Part shown: positions 42,093-50,743 of the stretch, in pieces | Layout: the number at the start of each line of letters is the position of its first letter | Position numbering within the stretch: the stretch's first letter is position 1 | NCBI GenBank assembly: GCA_934149005.1 | Contig: CAKPDN010000001.1 | Span: 62,001 to 126,000 of the forward strand | Direction of reading: 5' to 3' | DNA length: 64,000 nt | DNA from: an uncultured Clostridia bacterium | Lineage (GTDB): Bacteria > Bacillota > Clostridia > TANB77 > CAG-508 | Position numbers and translations under genes: made by a program | The notes under the pieces: generated by a model | Database searches by the model: none | What the model saw: only the letters and a program-made list of their open reading frames with translations | What the model was told of the DNA's origin: nothing

Positions 42093-42710
42093 TTAAATTT
42101 TATTTATAATATTGTTATAATTTACGTCATTATATACAGTTGCCTTTTCCCAAGTTTCATTTATTGAATTTGTCAAACCATCAAAAATTACTTTTACAAA
42201 GTCTTTGCCTAAATTTATACCACCATTATTTACTGTTGTATTTTCCATTTGTTCTAAGCTATCTGCATAATCACTTTCTACAAATGTGCAACCAACTATT
42301 TCTCCATTTTTAGTTACAAATATTCTTCTTATTGTTTCTTGATTTTTCCCTATTGTTTCCATATCGAATAAATATATTGTTTCTCCCTGTTCGTTTGTTG
42401 TTTTCCTAGCCTCATATATTTTTTTACAAAAGTCTTTTAATGATGTTGGCTCTGCTGGTTTTGCAATTTCTGTATAATCTGTTGTATTTGCATTTTCTTT
42501 TGTTTCTGGATTTTGTAATTTGTTATTTACATTTATCAATTCTGCAAGTAATTCCTTTTCATTATCATTCAATGTTATTTCTTCTGCTATCGTTAGGGAT
42601 TTTTTATTATTTTCTGTCGTTCCCCTGTAAAAACACATAAAATATAACACTGCTATTATTGCCAATATCACTATTAATGACAATATAATTTTTTTAGTTT
42701 TCTTTTCCAT
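42093..42710 (-). CDS. Signal-anchored extracellular protein, unknown
   Basis: About 205 residues, ATG at 42710 (MEKKTKKIILSLIV) behind GAAAGGAAAAATTAAT. One helix spans residues 8-28 and the rest is outside: a Glu/Asn-rich helical region, then a compact part (SLKDFCKKIYEARKTTNEQG, YLFDMETIGKNQETIRRIFV, GEIVGCTFVESDYADSLEQM). The outside part carries two Cys. It ends 14 bases before the DUF5780 gene. No family is recognised. Confidence 0.65.
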   Translation of the reverse strand: MEKKTKKIILSLIVILAIIAVLYFMCFYRGTTENNKKSLTIAEEITLNDNEKELLAELINVNNKLQNPETKENANTTDYTEIAKPAEPTSLKDFCKKIYEARKTTNEQGETIYLFDMETIGKNQETIRRIFVTKNGEIVGCTFVESDYADSLEQMENTTVNNGGINLGKDFVKVIFDGLTNSINETWEKATVYNDVNYNNIINKI

Positions 42711-43051
42711 ATTAATTTTTCCTTTCAAAATTTTATATTTAATTTGCTTAGTGTAGATTTTGAGTTATCTTGTTTCTAGTTTATGCCAAAATAACTTTCC
42801 TATTTATTCTAATAATCTGGTTAAAATTCTTACGTACTAGGGCTTTCTACATATAATTCCATTTTATTCTTTTGATTGTTCACCCCCTTAAAAAATACAT
42901 ATTGGAATATTAATAACAACTCTACAATTTTCGACAATATAATTATATAACTATTATTCATATTTGTAAATAACTTTGGTGACTAAAAATAATTAATTTT
43001 CCTAATATAATATACTTATTATTCATATACTATATAAGGAGGTATTCTTCA

Positions 43052-43387
43052 ATGGAAAATCTTAGAAAAATAAGAGAGAAAAGAAATATAAATCAACTAA
43101 AAATTGCAATGGATATTGGAATAACTCAGGAATCTATTTCTAAATATGAAAATGGAAATGCTTTTCCATCCAAAGATGTTCTTATTAAATTAGCTGACTA
43201 TTTGAATTGTAGTATTGATTATTTATTAGGAAGAACAGATAACCCTAATGTAAATAAGGATTCCAATAATATAAAAAACGAAAATGTAGAAAATTTAATT
43301 TTTAGATATAATAATTTGACTGATGAAAATAAAATAAAACTAGAGGGTTGCTTACTTGCAATCGAAAAAGAGCAAAACAAAAAGTAG
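43052..43387 (+). CDS. XRE-family transcriptional regulator
   Basis: A 111-residue protein, ATG at 43052 behind AAGGAGGTATTCTTCA. The HTH is QLKIAMDIGITQESISKYEN followed by FPSKDVLIKLADYLNCSIDY and LLGRTDNP, the standard Xre/SinR layout. The C-terminal 40 residues are charged. It is divergent from the 42093 operon, with about 340 bases between, so it could control both directions. Typical of mobile-element regulators. Confidence 0.9.
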   Translation: MENLRKIREKRNINQLKIAMDIGITQESISKYENGNAFPSKDVLIKLADYLNCSIDYLLGRTDNPNVNKDSNNIKNENVENLIFRYNNLTDENKIKLEGCLLAIEKEQNKK

Positions 43388-43408
43388 GAAAATATCTCCT
43401 ACTTTTTT
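43379..43408. terminator. Terminator after the XRE gene
   Basis: AAAAAGTAGGA pairs with TCCTACTTTTT, T-rich tail. Confidence 0.85.
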
Positions 43409-43674
43409 TATGTACTAATGTATATGTTATAATTTCCGTTCATTTGTAATATAATTTCTTGTCCTAATTCTATATCAATTACATCATCTAAACAAATTTC
43501 CACTTCTTCATTAAGTTTAAAATTATAATTGATAAATATTATTTTTCTACTTGTAACCATACTTTTTAAATTATGTATTAGAATCCCCAGTTTCAAGCTA
43601 CCATCAATTCTTATTGTAATATTTTTCCCATCATACTTTTTCAATTCTTCTTCTAATTCTTTTAAATTTTTCAT
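43408..43674 (-). CDS. Unknown small protein, 88 residues
   Basis: ATG at 43674, coupled by a 4-base overlap (ATGA) to the fragment upstream. The product (MKNLKELEEELKKYDGKNIT...) starts with a charged helix then beta strands (ITIRIDGSLKLGILI, RKIIFINYNFKL, EEVEICLDDVIDIELGQEII). It may be a small beta-barrel or Sm-like protein, but I cannot name a family. Confidence 0.5.
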   Translation of the reverse strand: MKNLKELEEELKKYDGKNITIRIDGSLKLGILIHNLKSMVTSRKIIFINYNFKLNEEVEICLDDVIDIELGQEIILQMNGNYNIYIST

Positions 43675-43820
43675 CTGTTCTTCCAGTTATTTTCTTTTAT
43701 AATAATACTAAGTTCATCAAGTTGTATTTTTAAAATCCTATTATCTATGTCAATATAGCATATTTGTGTTATATTAACAACAAGTTTATTTTTCTCTGTA
43801 TAATCTGTTATATGTAACAA
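43671..43820 (-). pseudogene. C-terminal gene fragment beside the integrase
   Basis: In the frame before 43408-43674 an open stretch reads LLHITDYTEKNKLVV, NITQICYIDIDNRILKIQLD, ELSIIIKENNWKNR. It has no start with a ribosome site and is cut at about 43,820 where the integrase sequence begins on the other strand. So one recombination event removed both this gene's head and the integrase's head. Confidence 0.45.
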
Positions 43821-44700
43821 GCGGTGGATATGAATCAAATATAAAAGCAATAATATGCCCTTACTTTGAAGAAATGCAAATAAAATTAACGGATTTAACA
43901 ACTTTTGATTTACAAGATTTCTATGATTATCAGTACAAACTAGGGAAAGACCCTCGTACTGTTTTGCATTATTACAGAAATATCAATCAAGTGCTAGAAA
44001 AAGCAAGAAAAACAAAACTAATTTTAGTAAACCAAATAATGATTGTAAAATTGAGAAACCAGAACAATACATTCCTGATGTATATTCTAAACAAGAATTA
44101 AAAATGTTTTTAGATAAGATTAGAAATACTGATATAGCAGTTCCAGTAATGCTAATCGGATATTATGGACTTAGAAGAAGTGAGGCTATTGGTTTAAAAT
44201 GGAACAGAATTAATTTTGAAGATAATCAAATCACTATTGCACATACAGTTGTATCTACAACTATAAATCATAAACATATTATAGAAAAAAAGGATATACC
44301 TAAAAATACGTCTAGTTATAGGACATTTCCACTAGAACCTGTTTTAAAAGAATTTTTAGAACTAGCATATAAGTCTCAGCAAGATAATAAAAAACTTTTT
44401 GGGAATGCCTACTTAAATACTGATAATTATGTTTCTGTAAAAATTGATGGTAGTTTAATATCTCCAAATATGCTTTCTAAAAAATTTAGTAAATTTTTAA
44501 AAGATAATAATTTTAGGAAAATAAGATTACACGATTTACGACACAGTGTAGCAAGTATATTATTAAATAATGGGGCTAATTTGAGAGAAGTACAAGAATG
44601 GTGTGGGCATTCAAATGTTTCTACTACTGAAATATATACACATTTAGATAGTAGTTCAAAAGAACACTCTGCCCAAATAATGTCTAATATACTAACATAG
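43816..44700 (+). pseudogene. Tyrosine integrase, N-terminally truncated and frameshifted
   Basis: From 43816 the frame reads AIICPYFEEMQIKLTDLTTF, DLQDFYDYQYKLGKDPRTVL (core-binding domain), then a one-base deletion near 44,030 shifts to KPEQYIPDVYSKQELKMFLD. The catalytic domain is intact: YYGLRRSEAIGLKW (Arg), HDLRHSVASILL (His-x-x-Arg), GHSNVSTTEIYTH (His and Tyr). The first 60-70 residues, including the arm-binding domain, are absent. It was presumably the integrase that used the tRNA-Leu site bounding this island. As it stands the product is split in two. Confidence 0.85.
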
Positions 44701-44768
44701 TCAATTAGAAATTTGGTGTAAAAAGATTAGACATTAGATTAGACGTAATCTAAATTGGGCAAAAAAAT

Positions 44769-44848
44769 AATATCAAGTGAATCTTCTAAAACCCTTGATA
44801 TTACTGAATTTGGTGTGAACAGCGTAGATATCTACAACTTTTCACACC
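44769..44848. terminator. Two dyads after the integrase
   Basis: AATATCAAG...CTTGATATT (44769-44802) and GGTGTGAA...TTCACACC (44812-44848), the latter enclosing the palindrome GTAGATATCTAC. Probably terminator and/or recombination-associated structure. Confidence 0.5.
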
Positions 44849-45100
44849 TTTAACGATTGGCACTAATATCAATCAGTTTTATTTATTATATCATCTTTTT
44901 TATAAAATACAATACAAAAATCATAAAAATTATCAATACTTTTTGAACAAACACAAAAAAATACCTAGGGTCATCGGATTATATGCTGACTCTAGGCTAT
45001 TGAATGACTTAGAGCTTCAAAAGTTTACTAATCACTGATCGATATATTTATACCATATTTTTAAATAAACTTCACGATTTCTATAAATTTTTCAGAAAAA

Positions 45101-45129
45101 TTGAAAATTATGTAAATTTATAGTATAAT
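45101..45129 (+). promoter_or_regulatory. Promoter of the histidine phosphatase gene
   Basis: TTGAAA, 17-base spacer, TATAAT, 46 bases before the start. Confidence 0.8.
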
Positions 45130-45174
45130 ATATTTGTCGATAAAACTTATGGCAAATTTGAAAGGAGTGATTAT

Positions 45175-45816
45175 ATGCATATTTTTCTTATTCGGCATGG
45201 TGAATCCATAGCTAACAATGGAAACAATTATGTCAAAAGGATTCCCGACCATTTAGTAACATTAAGTGATACAGGGAAGCAACAGGCACATGAAGCAGGA
45301 ATTTGGCTTGCAAACTACTGCCAAAAGCAAGATATTTGTCTTGATAATGCACGAATATGGCGTAGCCCTTATTGTAGAACAAGACAAACATCGGAAGAGT
45401 TTAATACTTCGCTTAATATATCTGATATAAGAGAGGATATAACTCTTATTGAGCAACAGTTTGGATTATTTGACTCAATTCCAGAAGAAAAATGGGGAGA
45501 ACTTTTTCCTAGAGAATATGAAGAATATCAGCGTCAGAGAAACAATTATGGAAAATTTTACGCTAGACTTCCGTTAGGTGAAAGTCCATTTGATGTAGCA
45601 ATTAGAGTTCATCAATTTATGGGAACAATTTATCGTGACTATGAGAAACATGGCATAGATACATTGTTTATTTTCACACATGGAACTACCTTGAGAGCAT
45701 TTTTGTTGAGATGGTTTCACTACTCTCCTGAATGGTTTCATGAAGAGAAAAATCCTAAAAATTGTTGGATAAGAGAAATTAAAAATCACGAAGACTGTGG
45801 ATATATTAATCTATAG
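45175..45816 (+). CDS. Histidine phosphatase family protein (phosphoglycerate mutase-like)
   Basis: A 213-residue protein, ATG at 45175 behind AAAGGAGTGATTAT. Active-site pieces are all present: LIRHGES (phospho-accepting His8 with Arg7), RIWRSPYCRTRQT, and FIFTHGTTLRAFL (second His). These enzymes remove phosphate from small molecules or proteins through a phospho-His. The Arg7 codon is CGG, so in this gene's source genome CGG is Arg. Codon choice is richer in GC than the flanking mobile genes, so it is cargo. Promoter and terminator are its own. Confidence 0.88.
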   Translation: MHIFLIRHGESIANNGNNYVKRIPDHLVTLSDTGKQQAHEAGIWLANYCQKQDICLDNARIWRSPYCRTRQTSEEFNTSLNISDIREDITLIEQQFGLFDSIPEEKWGELFPREYEEYQRQRNNYGKFYARLPLGESPFDVAIRVHQFMGTIYRDYEKHGIDTLFIFTHGTTLRAFLLRWFHYSPEWFHEEKNPKNCWIREIKNHEDCGYINL

Positions 45817-45824
45817 TCAGAAAA

Positions 45825-45859
45825 GAGAACCTTCGCATATATGCATGCGAAGGCTCTCC
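45825..45859 (+). terminator. Hairpin after the phosphatase gene
   Basis: CCTTCGCAT pairs with ATGCGAAGG (extended by GAG/CTC). GC-rich for this genome; T-run is weak. Confidence 0.6.
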
Positions 45860-45879
45860 TCGTTATCCTTTGCGTCTTT

Positions 45880-46110
45880 TTAGCGCTCTTCTTTAAGTTC
45901 CTTAGTCGAGAACTTAGCTAAACGACTTTGTAAGCTAGGCATTGGCGGCTCATCTCTATCTGGGATATCTTCAATGCAGTTTCCTACATTCTGGTACTTA
46001 TATCCACAAGAACATATTGTAGTTTCGTTACCATAGAAACCCAAGCCTCCAAGATGATGAGATTTTATCGCTCCACACTTTGGACATTTCGTTTTTGCAA
46101 AAGAACTCAT
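45880..46110 (-). CDS. Small zinc-ribbon protein of the orphan class
   Basis: A 76-residue protein, ATG at 46110 behind TTAAGGAGGTAGAATT. CPKCG (residues 9-13) and CSCGY (33-37) form a four-Cys zinc site, followed by an acidic, Pro-rich linker (EDIPDRDEPPMP) and a helical tail. Its promoter and leader show the same switch architecture as the 2424-3002 gene. The zinc ribbon suggests RNA, DNA or protein binding; no family is recognised. Confidence 0.7.
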   Translation of the reverse strand: MSSFAKTKCPKCGAIKSHHLGGLGFYGNETTICSCGYKYQNVGNCIEDIPDRDEPPMPSLQSRLAKFSTKELKEER

Positions 46111-46116
46111 AATTCT

Positions 46117-46167
46117 ACCTCCTTAAATTTTCGGAGGCATTGCCCCCGAATGATAATTATTGGGGAC
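46117..46167 (-). promoter_or_regulatory. Leader with competing SD/anti-SD pairings (second example)
   Basis: Minus-strand order: GTCCCC (46167-46162), TCGGGGGC (46149-46142), CCTCCGA (46137-46131), ribosome site AAGGAGGT (46124-46117). Segments 2 and 3 make a 9-bp hairpin; 1 can pair with 2, and 3 with the ribosome site. The sequence differs from 3007-3068 but the layout is the same. Confidence 0.55.
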
Positions 46168-46188
46168 GCCAACAAAGTTTACTTCTTT

Positions 46189-46217
46189 ATTATAGCATAA
46201 TTTTACATAAAGTGCAA
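46189..46217 (-). promoter_or_regulatory. Promoter of the zinc-ribbon gene
   Basis: Minus strand TTGCAC, 17-base spacer, TATAAT. Confidence 0.75.
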
Positions 46218-46262
46218 ATATTTTTAGTGACTTACTCTATTCACAGTATTTTTTTGTTTCTA

Positions 46263-46586
46263 TTAATTTTGTATATTTATATTATTAAATAAATATAATG
46301 CCACTTTATTTCTATCGGCTTGTTCCATTTCCATAAGTTTTGCCATAGCAAAATTTATAATAAAATATTTACTTTGTCCAAAATTTATTAATGTAGTTCT
46401 GTATTCTTCGTCAATTTCTTCTAGCTTTGACTCAAATTTATTATACATTTCTTTTTTATCATAGTCTAAAGTAAGCCACTCACTATCGTTCATACATATT
46501 GCAAGTCTTAGTTTGTCTTTTATATCCATTTCTTTAATCATATCAATTAGATATTCTAATTTGCATTGTTCTTTTACTTTTTCCAT
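46263..46586 (-). CDS. Unknown 107-residue protein of the mobilizable element
   Basis: ATG at 46586 (MEKVKEQCKLEYLIDMIKEM) behind AAAAGGAGGTATTTTGAT; the longer frame upstream overlaps the relaxase remnant and has no site. All-helical, acidic, no signal. It follows the dead MobV gene by 16 bases on the same strand, so it belongs to that mobilization module. Function unknown. Confidence 0.6.
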   Translation of the reverse strand: MEKVKEQCKLEYLIDMIKEMDIKDKLRLAICMNDSEWLTLDYDKKEMYNKFESKLEEIDEEYRTTLINFGQSKYFIINFAMAKLMEMEQADRNKVALYLFNNINIQN

Positions 46587-46602
46587 ATCAAAATACCTCC
46601 TT

Positions 46603-47986
46603 TTAAAATCTTGTATCATTGTTTTTCTTTTTATTCTTGTTTTGCTTGTTCTCATCTGGTATAGTTACTTTTTTATAAATATTATTTGCAATTTCATTAT
46701 CGTTATCATCAAATATACCATTTTTATATAAATCATCACTTACAATTTTATAATTTTTATCGTTTTCATAAGTTATTTTTTTATGAAAGTGGCTCATAAT
46801 ACTATGCCAAAATCCTTTGAACTTTTGTAATTGAGATTTTAAACCTTCTTTTTCTTCTTTTAGCTTGTCAATTATTCTATCTTTAGTAGATAATTCACTT
46901 TTTAAATTACCAATCTCATCATCTTTTAGTTCTATTTGATATTTAAGAGAACGATTTTCTTGTTCTACTTCAAAAGCAGAGTGTTCAAAATCTTTAATCG
47001 CTATATTTAAGTCATTAACACTTCTAACTGTCTGAGTAACATCAGTTACGTTTTCAATATAATTTTTGATATTTTCTATGTTCTCGTTTGAAATAAGCTT
47101 ATTATTTTTATCTAGTAAAGGAGATTTTAGATTATCTAATATTTTGACTACATCTCTACTTGTATTATCAAGTTTTTTAGTTTTCTTGTTAGCATTTTCT
47201 AATTTCTGTTTTTCTTGTTCAAGTTTTTCCTTCATTTCTCTGTAATTGCCCATTTCATTAATATTAACGTCTTGATTTCTGCCTTTTTGTTTTTCCTTTA
47301 ATCGTGTATTAATCTCATAAAACTTGTTATATGACTTAATACAAGCATTTCTCATTTTATCTTGTATTGCAGTTAGTGATGTTTTTGTAAATAATTTACT
47401 TTTTCCTACTTGTTTTTTCATTCCTCTAGTACAATTTGTGGCTACTGGAACACCTACAATATGCATATGGGGAGAAACTTCATCAAAGTGTATTGTTGCA
47501 TTTGCTATCTTAAAGTCTGGTACAATTTTAATTAAGTCTTTTATCTATTCATTATATACATCAACCATTTTAAATCTATATTCTTTATCATTCCAAAAGT
47601 CCATATCTCCAAGTTCTATTATAATCTCACAAGCAATATCATTCTGTGAGTTGCATACTTTTTTGAAATAATCTTCAATTTTTCTATCTTCACGAGTTTG
47701 ATTGTTATTATATTCTAGTCTTGCTTCTTCAAACTCATCTAAATATACTTGCTTAACATCATTCATAATATCATTTGTTCCATAAATTGTTCTAATTAAC
47801 TCTCTTTGATTATTCATAATCCCTTAAATTGTGTTTATTAACATCAGATAAATCTTTTGCATTTTGAATTGCATTATTAGATAGAGAAGTAGTGCCAGAT
47901 AAATTTCCTTTTGCAACTTTCCTTGCTAATTTACTTTTGTTTTTATCACTACCCAAGTGAAAAGAATATGCCAATTCTTGTTCCAT
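46603..47986 (-). pseudogene. MobV-family relaxase (Pre/Mob), inactivated
   Basis: ATG at 47986 (MEQELAYSFHLGSDKNKSKL) behind AAAGGAGGTGCTTTT. The frame breaks after LRDYE by a two-base loss near 47,815, resumes with NNQRELIRTIYG and DVKQVYLDEFEEARLEYN, meets an in-frame TAG near 47,545 after DVYNE (family has Gln or similar here), then continues IKDLIKIVPDFKIANATIHFD and EVSPHMHIVGVPVATN, which is the HxH motif of MobV. A long coiled-coil follows (residues about 250-400). Two independent lesions mean no relaxase from this copy. A second, intact MobV lies at 50744-52039. Confidence 0.85.
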
Positions 47987-48018
47987 AAAAGCACCTCCTT
48001 TGAATTTTCTTCGTAGCA

Positions 48019-48046
48019 TAGGACTTTGGCTTTGCCATAAGTCCTA
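48019..48046 (-). other. oriT-like hairpin beside the dead MobV gene
   Basis: TAGGACTT...TAAGTCCTA with inner TGGC/GCCA pairs stands 33 bases upstream of the relaxase start, followed by AAGTGTACTTAATTTAG on the minus strand. A similar AGTGTACTTAA plus hairpin lies at 54,091-54,160. Confidence 0.45.
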
Positions 48047-48162
48047 ACCCAGTAAGACTAAATTAAGTACACTTTATAAAAATTTGTATTTATAGACAGC
48101 TTTAGCAGATATAAAATTATAGTTCTAAAAGTAGTGAAATTAAATTTTAGGAGGTTTTAGTT

Positions 48163-48525
48163 ATGGTAGAGATAACTTATCACAAAGAAGGAGATTTTTT
48201 TGTTCCTGACTTATATTTAGAAAAGGAAAATTACGAAAATGATTATATTATTGGAAAATATGGTCATTTAAGATTAGAGTATTTAAAAAATCATAAAAAG
48301 GCTGAATATATAATAATGTTTATGAACAAAACTTTAAGAAAACATATTGTAGAAACTGATAAACAAGCTAAAGAAAGATTTGAAATACTTATGAAACAAA
48401 TGCTAGAAAAAAATCCTATTGATGAAAGCTTGAAAAATACTGCCCCTTTAAAATGGACTGGACTTATGAATAATTATAAAAATTCGGTTGAAGAAATTAT
48501 ATTACATGAACTTATATTTGTATAA
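48163..48525 (+). CDS. tnpV: TnpV family protein of Tn4451-type transposons
   Basis: A 120-residue protein, ATG at 48163 behind TTAGGAGGTTTTAGTT. It has the TnpV layout: an N-terminal ITYHKEGDFFVPDL, IIGKYGHLRLEYLKNHKKAE, a helix (ETDKQAKERFEILMKQMLEK) and the strongly conserved ending PLKWTGLMNNYKNSVEEIIL. TnpV is carried by mobilizable transposons of the Tn4451 group; its molecular role is not established. It marks this part of the island as derived from such an element. Confidence 0.85.
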   Translation: MVEITYHKEGDFFVPDLYLEKENYENDYIIGKYGHLRLEYLKNHKKAEYIIMFMNKTLRKHIVETDKQAKERFEILMKQMLEKNPIDESLKNTAPLKWTGLMNNYKNSVEEIILHELIFV

Positions 48526-48544
48526 AGCAATGAATTTGTTTCGT

Positions 48545-49295
48545 CATTAATCATAACCACCCGTAAAACGGGTGGTTTGCTCTTAGCATAGAAGACTTTT
48601 GTACTGGCACTTCTGGGCTTAAGCCCTACTGAACGGTTTGCCAACCGCATTTCCTTCTCAGGCTACCACTTAAGTGGTCCTAATCCTTTTTTTATTTTTC
48701 TTTTTTTTTCCTTTTCTTCTTTTTCAAATGGGTCTACATATTCTTTTATACTTATCTGATCTGTTGCTATATCTTCCTGTAATTGTTTTTTTATATATTC
48801 TTCTATTGCTTTTTTATTTTTGCCTACTGTATCTACATAATATCCTTGACACCAAAAATGCCTATTCCCATATTTATATTTTAAATTTGCATGTCTATCA
48901 AATATCATCAAACTGCTTTTCCCTTTTAAATATCCCATTATACTTGCCACACTATACTTTGGTGGTATACTTACAAGCATATGTATGTGGTCTGGACATA
49001 ATTCTGCCTCTATTATTTCTATTCCTTTTTGCTCACATAATCTTCTTAATATTACTCCTATATCTTTTCTTATCTGCCCATATATTTGCATTCTTCTGTA
49101 CTTTGGTGCAAATACCAAATGATATTTGCAATTCCATGTGCTGTGTGCTAAACTATTATTGTCTTTCATGACAAAATCCTCCTTTTTAATTTTATTTGCG
49201 GTTGGCGACCACATCTATTATATCAAAAAGGAGGATTTTTTCTACCCATAGCTAGAAGCTTTTAGAACCCCGCGTAAAACACGGGGTTTTCATAA
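48545..49295. mobile_element. IS200-type insertion sequence
   Basis: Only a TnpA transposase is present (no TnpB). Subterminal hairpins stand at both ends: AACCACCCG/CGGGTGGTT at 48,551-48,573 and AACCCCG/CGGGGTT at 49,267-49,289. Exact ends are uncertain by some tens of bases. It lies just after tnpV, without disrupting it. Confidence 0.75.
48663..49169 (-). CDS. tnpA: IS200/IS605-family transposase TnpA
   Basis: About 168 residues, ATG at 49169 (MKDNNSLAHS) behind AAGGAGGATTTTGTC. It is a Y1 HUH transposase: HIHMLVSIPP holds the HUH pair (His61, His63), and the conserved catalytic Tyr helix is IEEYIKKQ. YHLVFAPKYRR and FWCQGYYVDTVG are family landmarks. It excises and inserts as single-stranded DNA. 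The C-terminus is extended by a Lys/Glu-rich tail. Confidence 0.92.
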   Translation of the reverse strand: MKDNNSLAHSTWNCKYHLVFAPKYRRMQIYGQIRKDIGVILRRLCEQKGIEIIEAELCPDHIHMLVSIPPKYSVASIMGYLKGKSSLMIFDRHANLKYKYGNRHFWCQGYYVDTVGKNKKAIEEYIKKQLQEDIATDQISIKEYVDPFEKEEKEKKRKIKKGLGPLKW

Positions 49296-49306
49296 GCCAA
49301 TAAATA

Positions 49307-49346
49307 AACCTATGGAACTTTCTTTTAGAAAAATTCCATAGGTTTT
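49307..49346 (-). terminator. Terminator after 49367-49945
   Basis: AAACCTATGGAA pairs with TTCCATAGGTTT around a 15-base loop. Confidence 0.75.
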
Positions 49347-49366
49347 GACAGTTTTTGAGTTAATTC

Positions 49367-49945
49367 CTATGCCAATAAAAAATGCATCATTGCAATAATC
49401 ATAACTGTACATGCTACAATTAATGATATAGGATAAAGTACCTTGCTATAACATCTTTTTATAGAGTTTTTGATAAGATATGCTGTAAAAATAATAAGTA
49501 TAAAAATAAAGACTAAAGTGAAAATACCCGTCAAAGTTCTATATCTTTCAGCACTTTCATAAGCCTCTTCAGCACTCTTTCTACTTCGTTCAAAAGTAAC
49601 TTCTTGCTCATTTGTTCCGAAGTTTTTAACCGTTGCAGTTATATAATCAGAATAAATCTTTCCTTCATCATATTCTCCAATTTCTATTACCAAAGTTGTC
49701 CGACTATCTTCAGAATAGAATGTTGTTTGGGCAGGGTACTGGCAAGTATATTCATGTCTAGCAATCATTCCCTCAGCTTCTTTTTGATATTCTTTATACA
49801 AAGCTTCAGGATAATGCAGAGTCTTTTCATAATTAGCAGATACAGCCGGCATAAATGCTTTGAAATGAATAAAAAGACCGAACAATACAGAAAAGACTAT
49901 TGATAGTATAATGCAACCAATGGTTGCCAATTTTTGCCGATTCAT
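49367..49945 (-). CDS. Membrane protein with external domain, unknown (orphan class)
   Basis: About 192 residues, ATG at 49945 (MNRQKLATIGC) behind TGGAGGTAAAAAA. A helix at residues 7-30, an outside domain of about 90 residues rich in Tyr and Glu (LHYPEALYKEYQKEAEGMIA, EIGEYDEGKIYSDYITATVK), then two helices near the C-terminus. CGG is used for Arg3, which together with higher GC suggests a foreign origin. It lies between the IS200 and the oriT region of the second mobilization module. No family is recognised. Confidence 0.6.
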   Translation of the reverse strand: MNRQKLATIGCIILSIVFSVLFGLFIHFKAFMPAVSANYEKTLHYPEALYKEYQKEAEGMIARHEYTCQYPAQTTFYSEDSRTTLVIEIGEYDEGKIYSDYITATVKNFGTNEQEVTFERSRKSAEEAYESAERYRTLTGIFTLVFIFILIIFTAYLIKNSIKRCYSKVLYPISLIVACTVMIIAMMHFLLA

Positions 49946-50280
49946 TTTTTTACCTCCATTAATCAATGATATGGTTATATTTAAAGCTCTAAGATACTGT
50001 CAAACTTAAAGCATAATAAAATTTTACATAATAAATTATAGCATGTTTATTCAGTTTTTTCAACAAAAACTGGCAAATTCATTGACTTTAAGCTAAAATC
50101 GTGATATATATTATGTGTATTCTAGTTAGGAATACAAGAATATTGATGTCTTCTTGGGAATTTTGAAATTCCTCAGATGCCAGGCGAAAACGAGTCGCAT
50201 ATAGGATTGCGAACTGGTTATTAGAAAGTGTGAAAAATTTATAATAATAGTAAACTTGTCCAGTATTTATAAGTAATTAA

Positions 50281-50425
50281 GAAAGCCATGAGTGCAAAGT
50301 TCAATATTCTATTTACATACACACTAAAAAATGAGTACATATTTAAAACTCAAATTTTGTTTGAGCTTATTAAAATTGTATTCATGTAGGTAAATAGAGT
50401 ATTGGTATATCGCTTATGGCTTTTT
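50281..50425. repeat. Imperfect 37-bp inverted repeat in the mobilization region
   Basis: AAGCCATGAG...CTATTTACATAC and, 70 bases on, GTAGGTAAATAGAGTATTGG...CTTATGGCTT pair over about 37 bases with mismatches. The spacer contains AAACTCAAA/TTTGAGC. No gene lies between 49,945 and 50,744. Confidence 0.6.
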
Positions 50426-50474
50426 GTTATGTATAATCTTCTGCCCTCTCTATTTATGCAGAAACAAAAAGAGC

Positions 50475-50705
50475 TTAACAATTTATTTTTGGTATGTAAA
50501 TAAATTGTTAAGATGAGCGAAAGAATATATGAACGATATTAAATATATTCTTTTGCTTTGGCGAAGCCAAACATAAATTATCTATCGCAAGATTAGATAA
50601 TTTATGAGCCCTCCGCTAGGAGCCCACGACACCTTTGCAAAACGATAGTTTTGAAAGTGTCATAGTGGGTTACATACTTTCGTTAGAAAGTTATGTAACA
50701 GCTCC
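50475..50705 (+). other. Probable oriT: run of strong hairpins ahead of the intact MobV gene
   Basis: Consecutive dyads: CTTAACAATTTATTT/AAATAAATTGTTAAG; AAAGAATATAT/ATATATTCTTT; TTTGGC/GCCAAA; CATAAATTATCTA/TAGATAATTTATG; CCCAC...GTGGG with inner CAAAAC/GTTTTG; GTTACATA/TATGTAAC. Dense hairpins directly before a MobV relaxase are the normal setting of an origin of transfer. The nick site cannot be named. Confidence 0.6.
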
Positions 50706-50743
50706 CTTCGGTCGCTACTTGCTACCTACAGAAAGGAAATATA

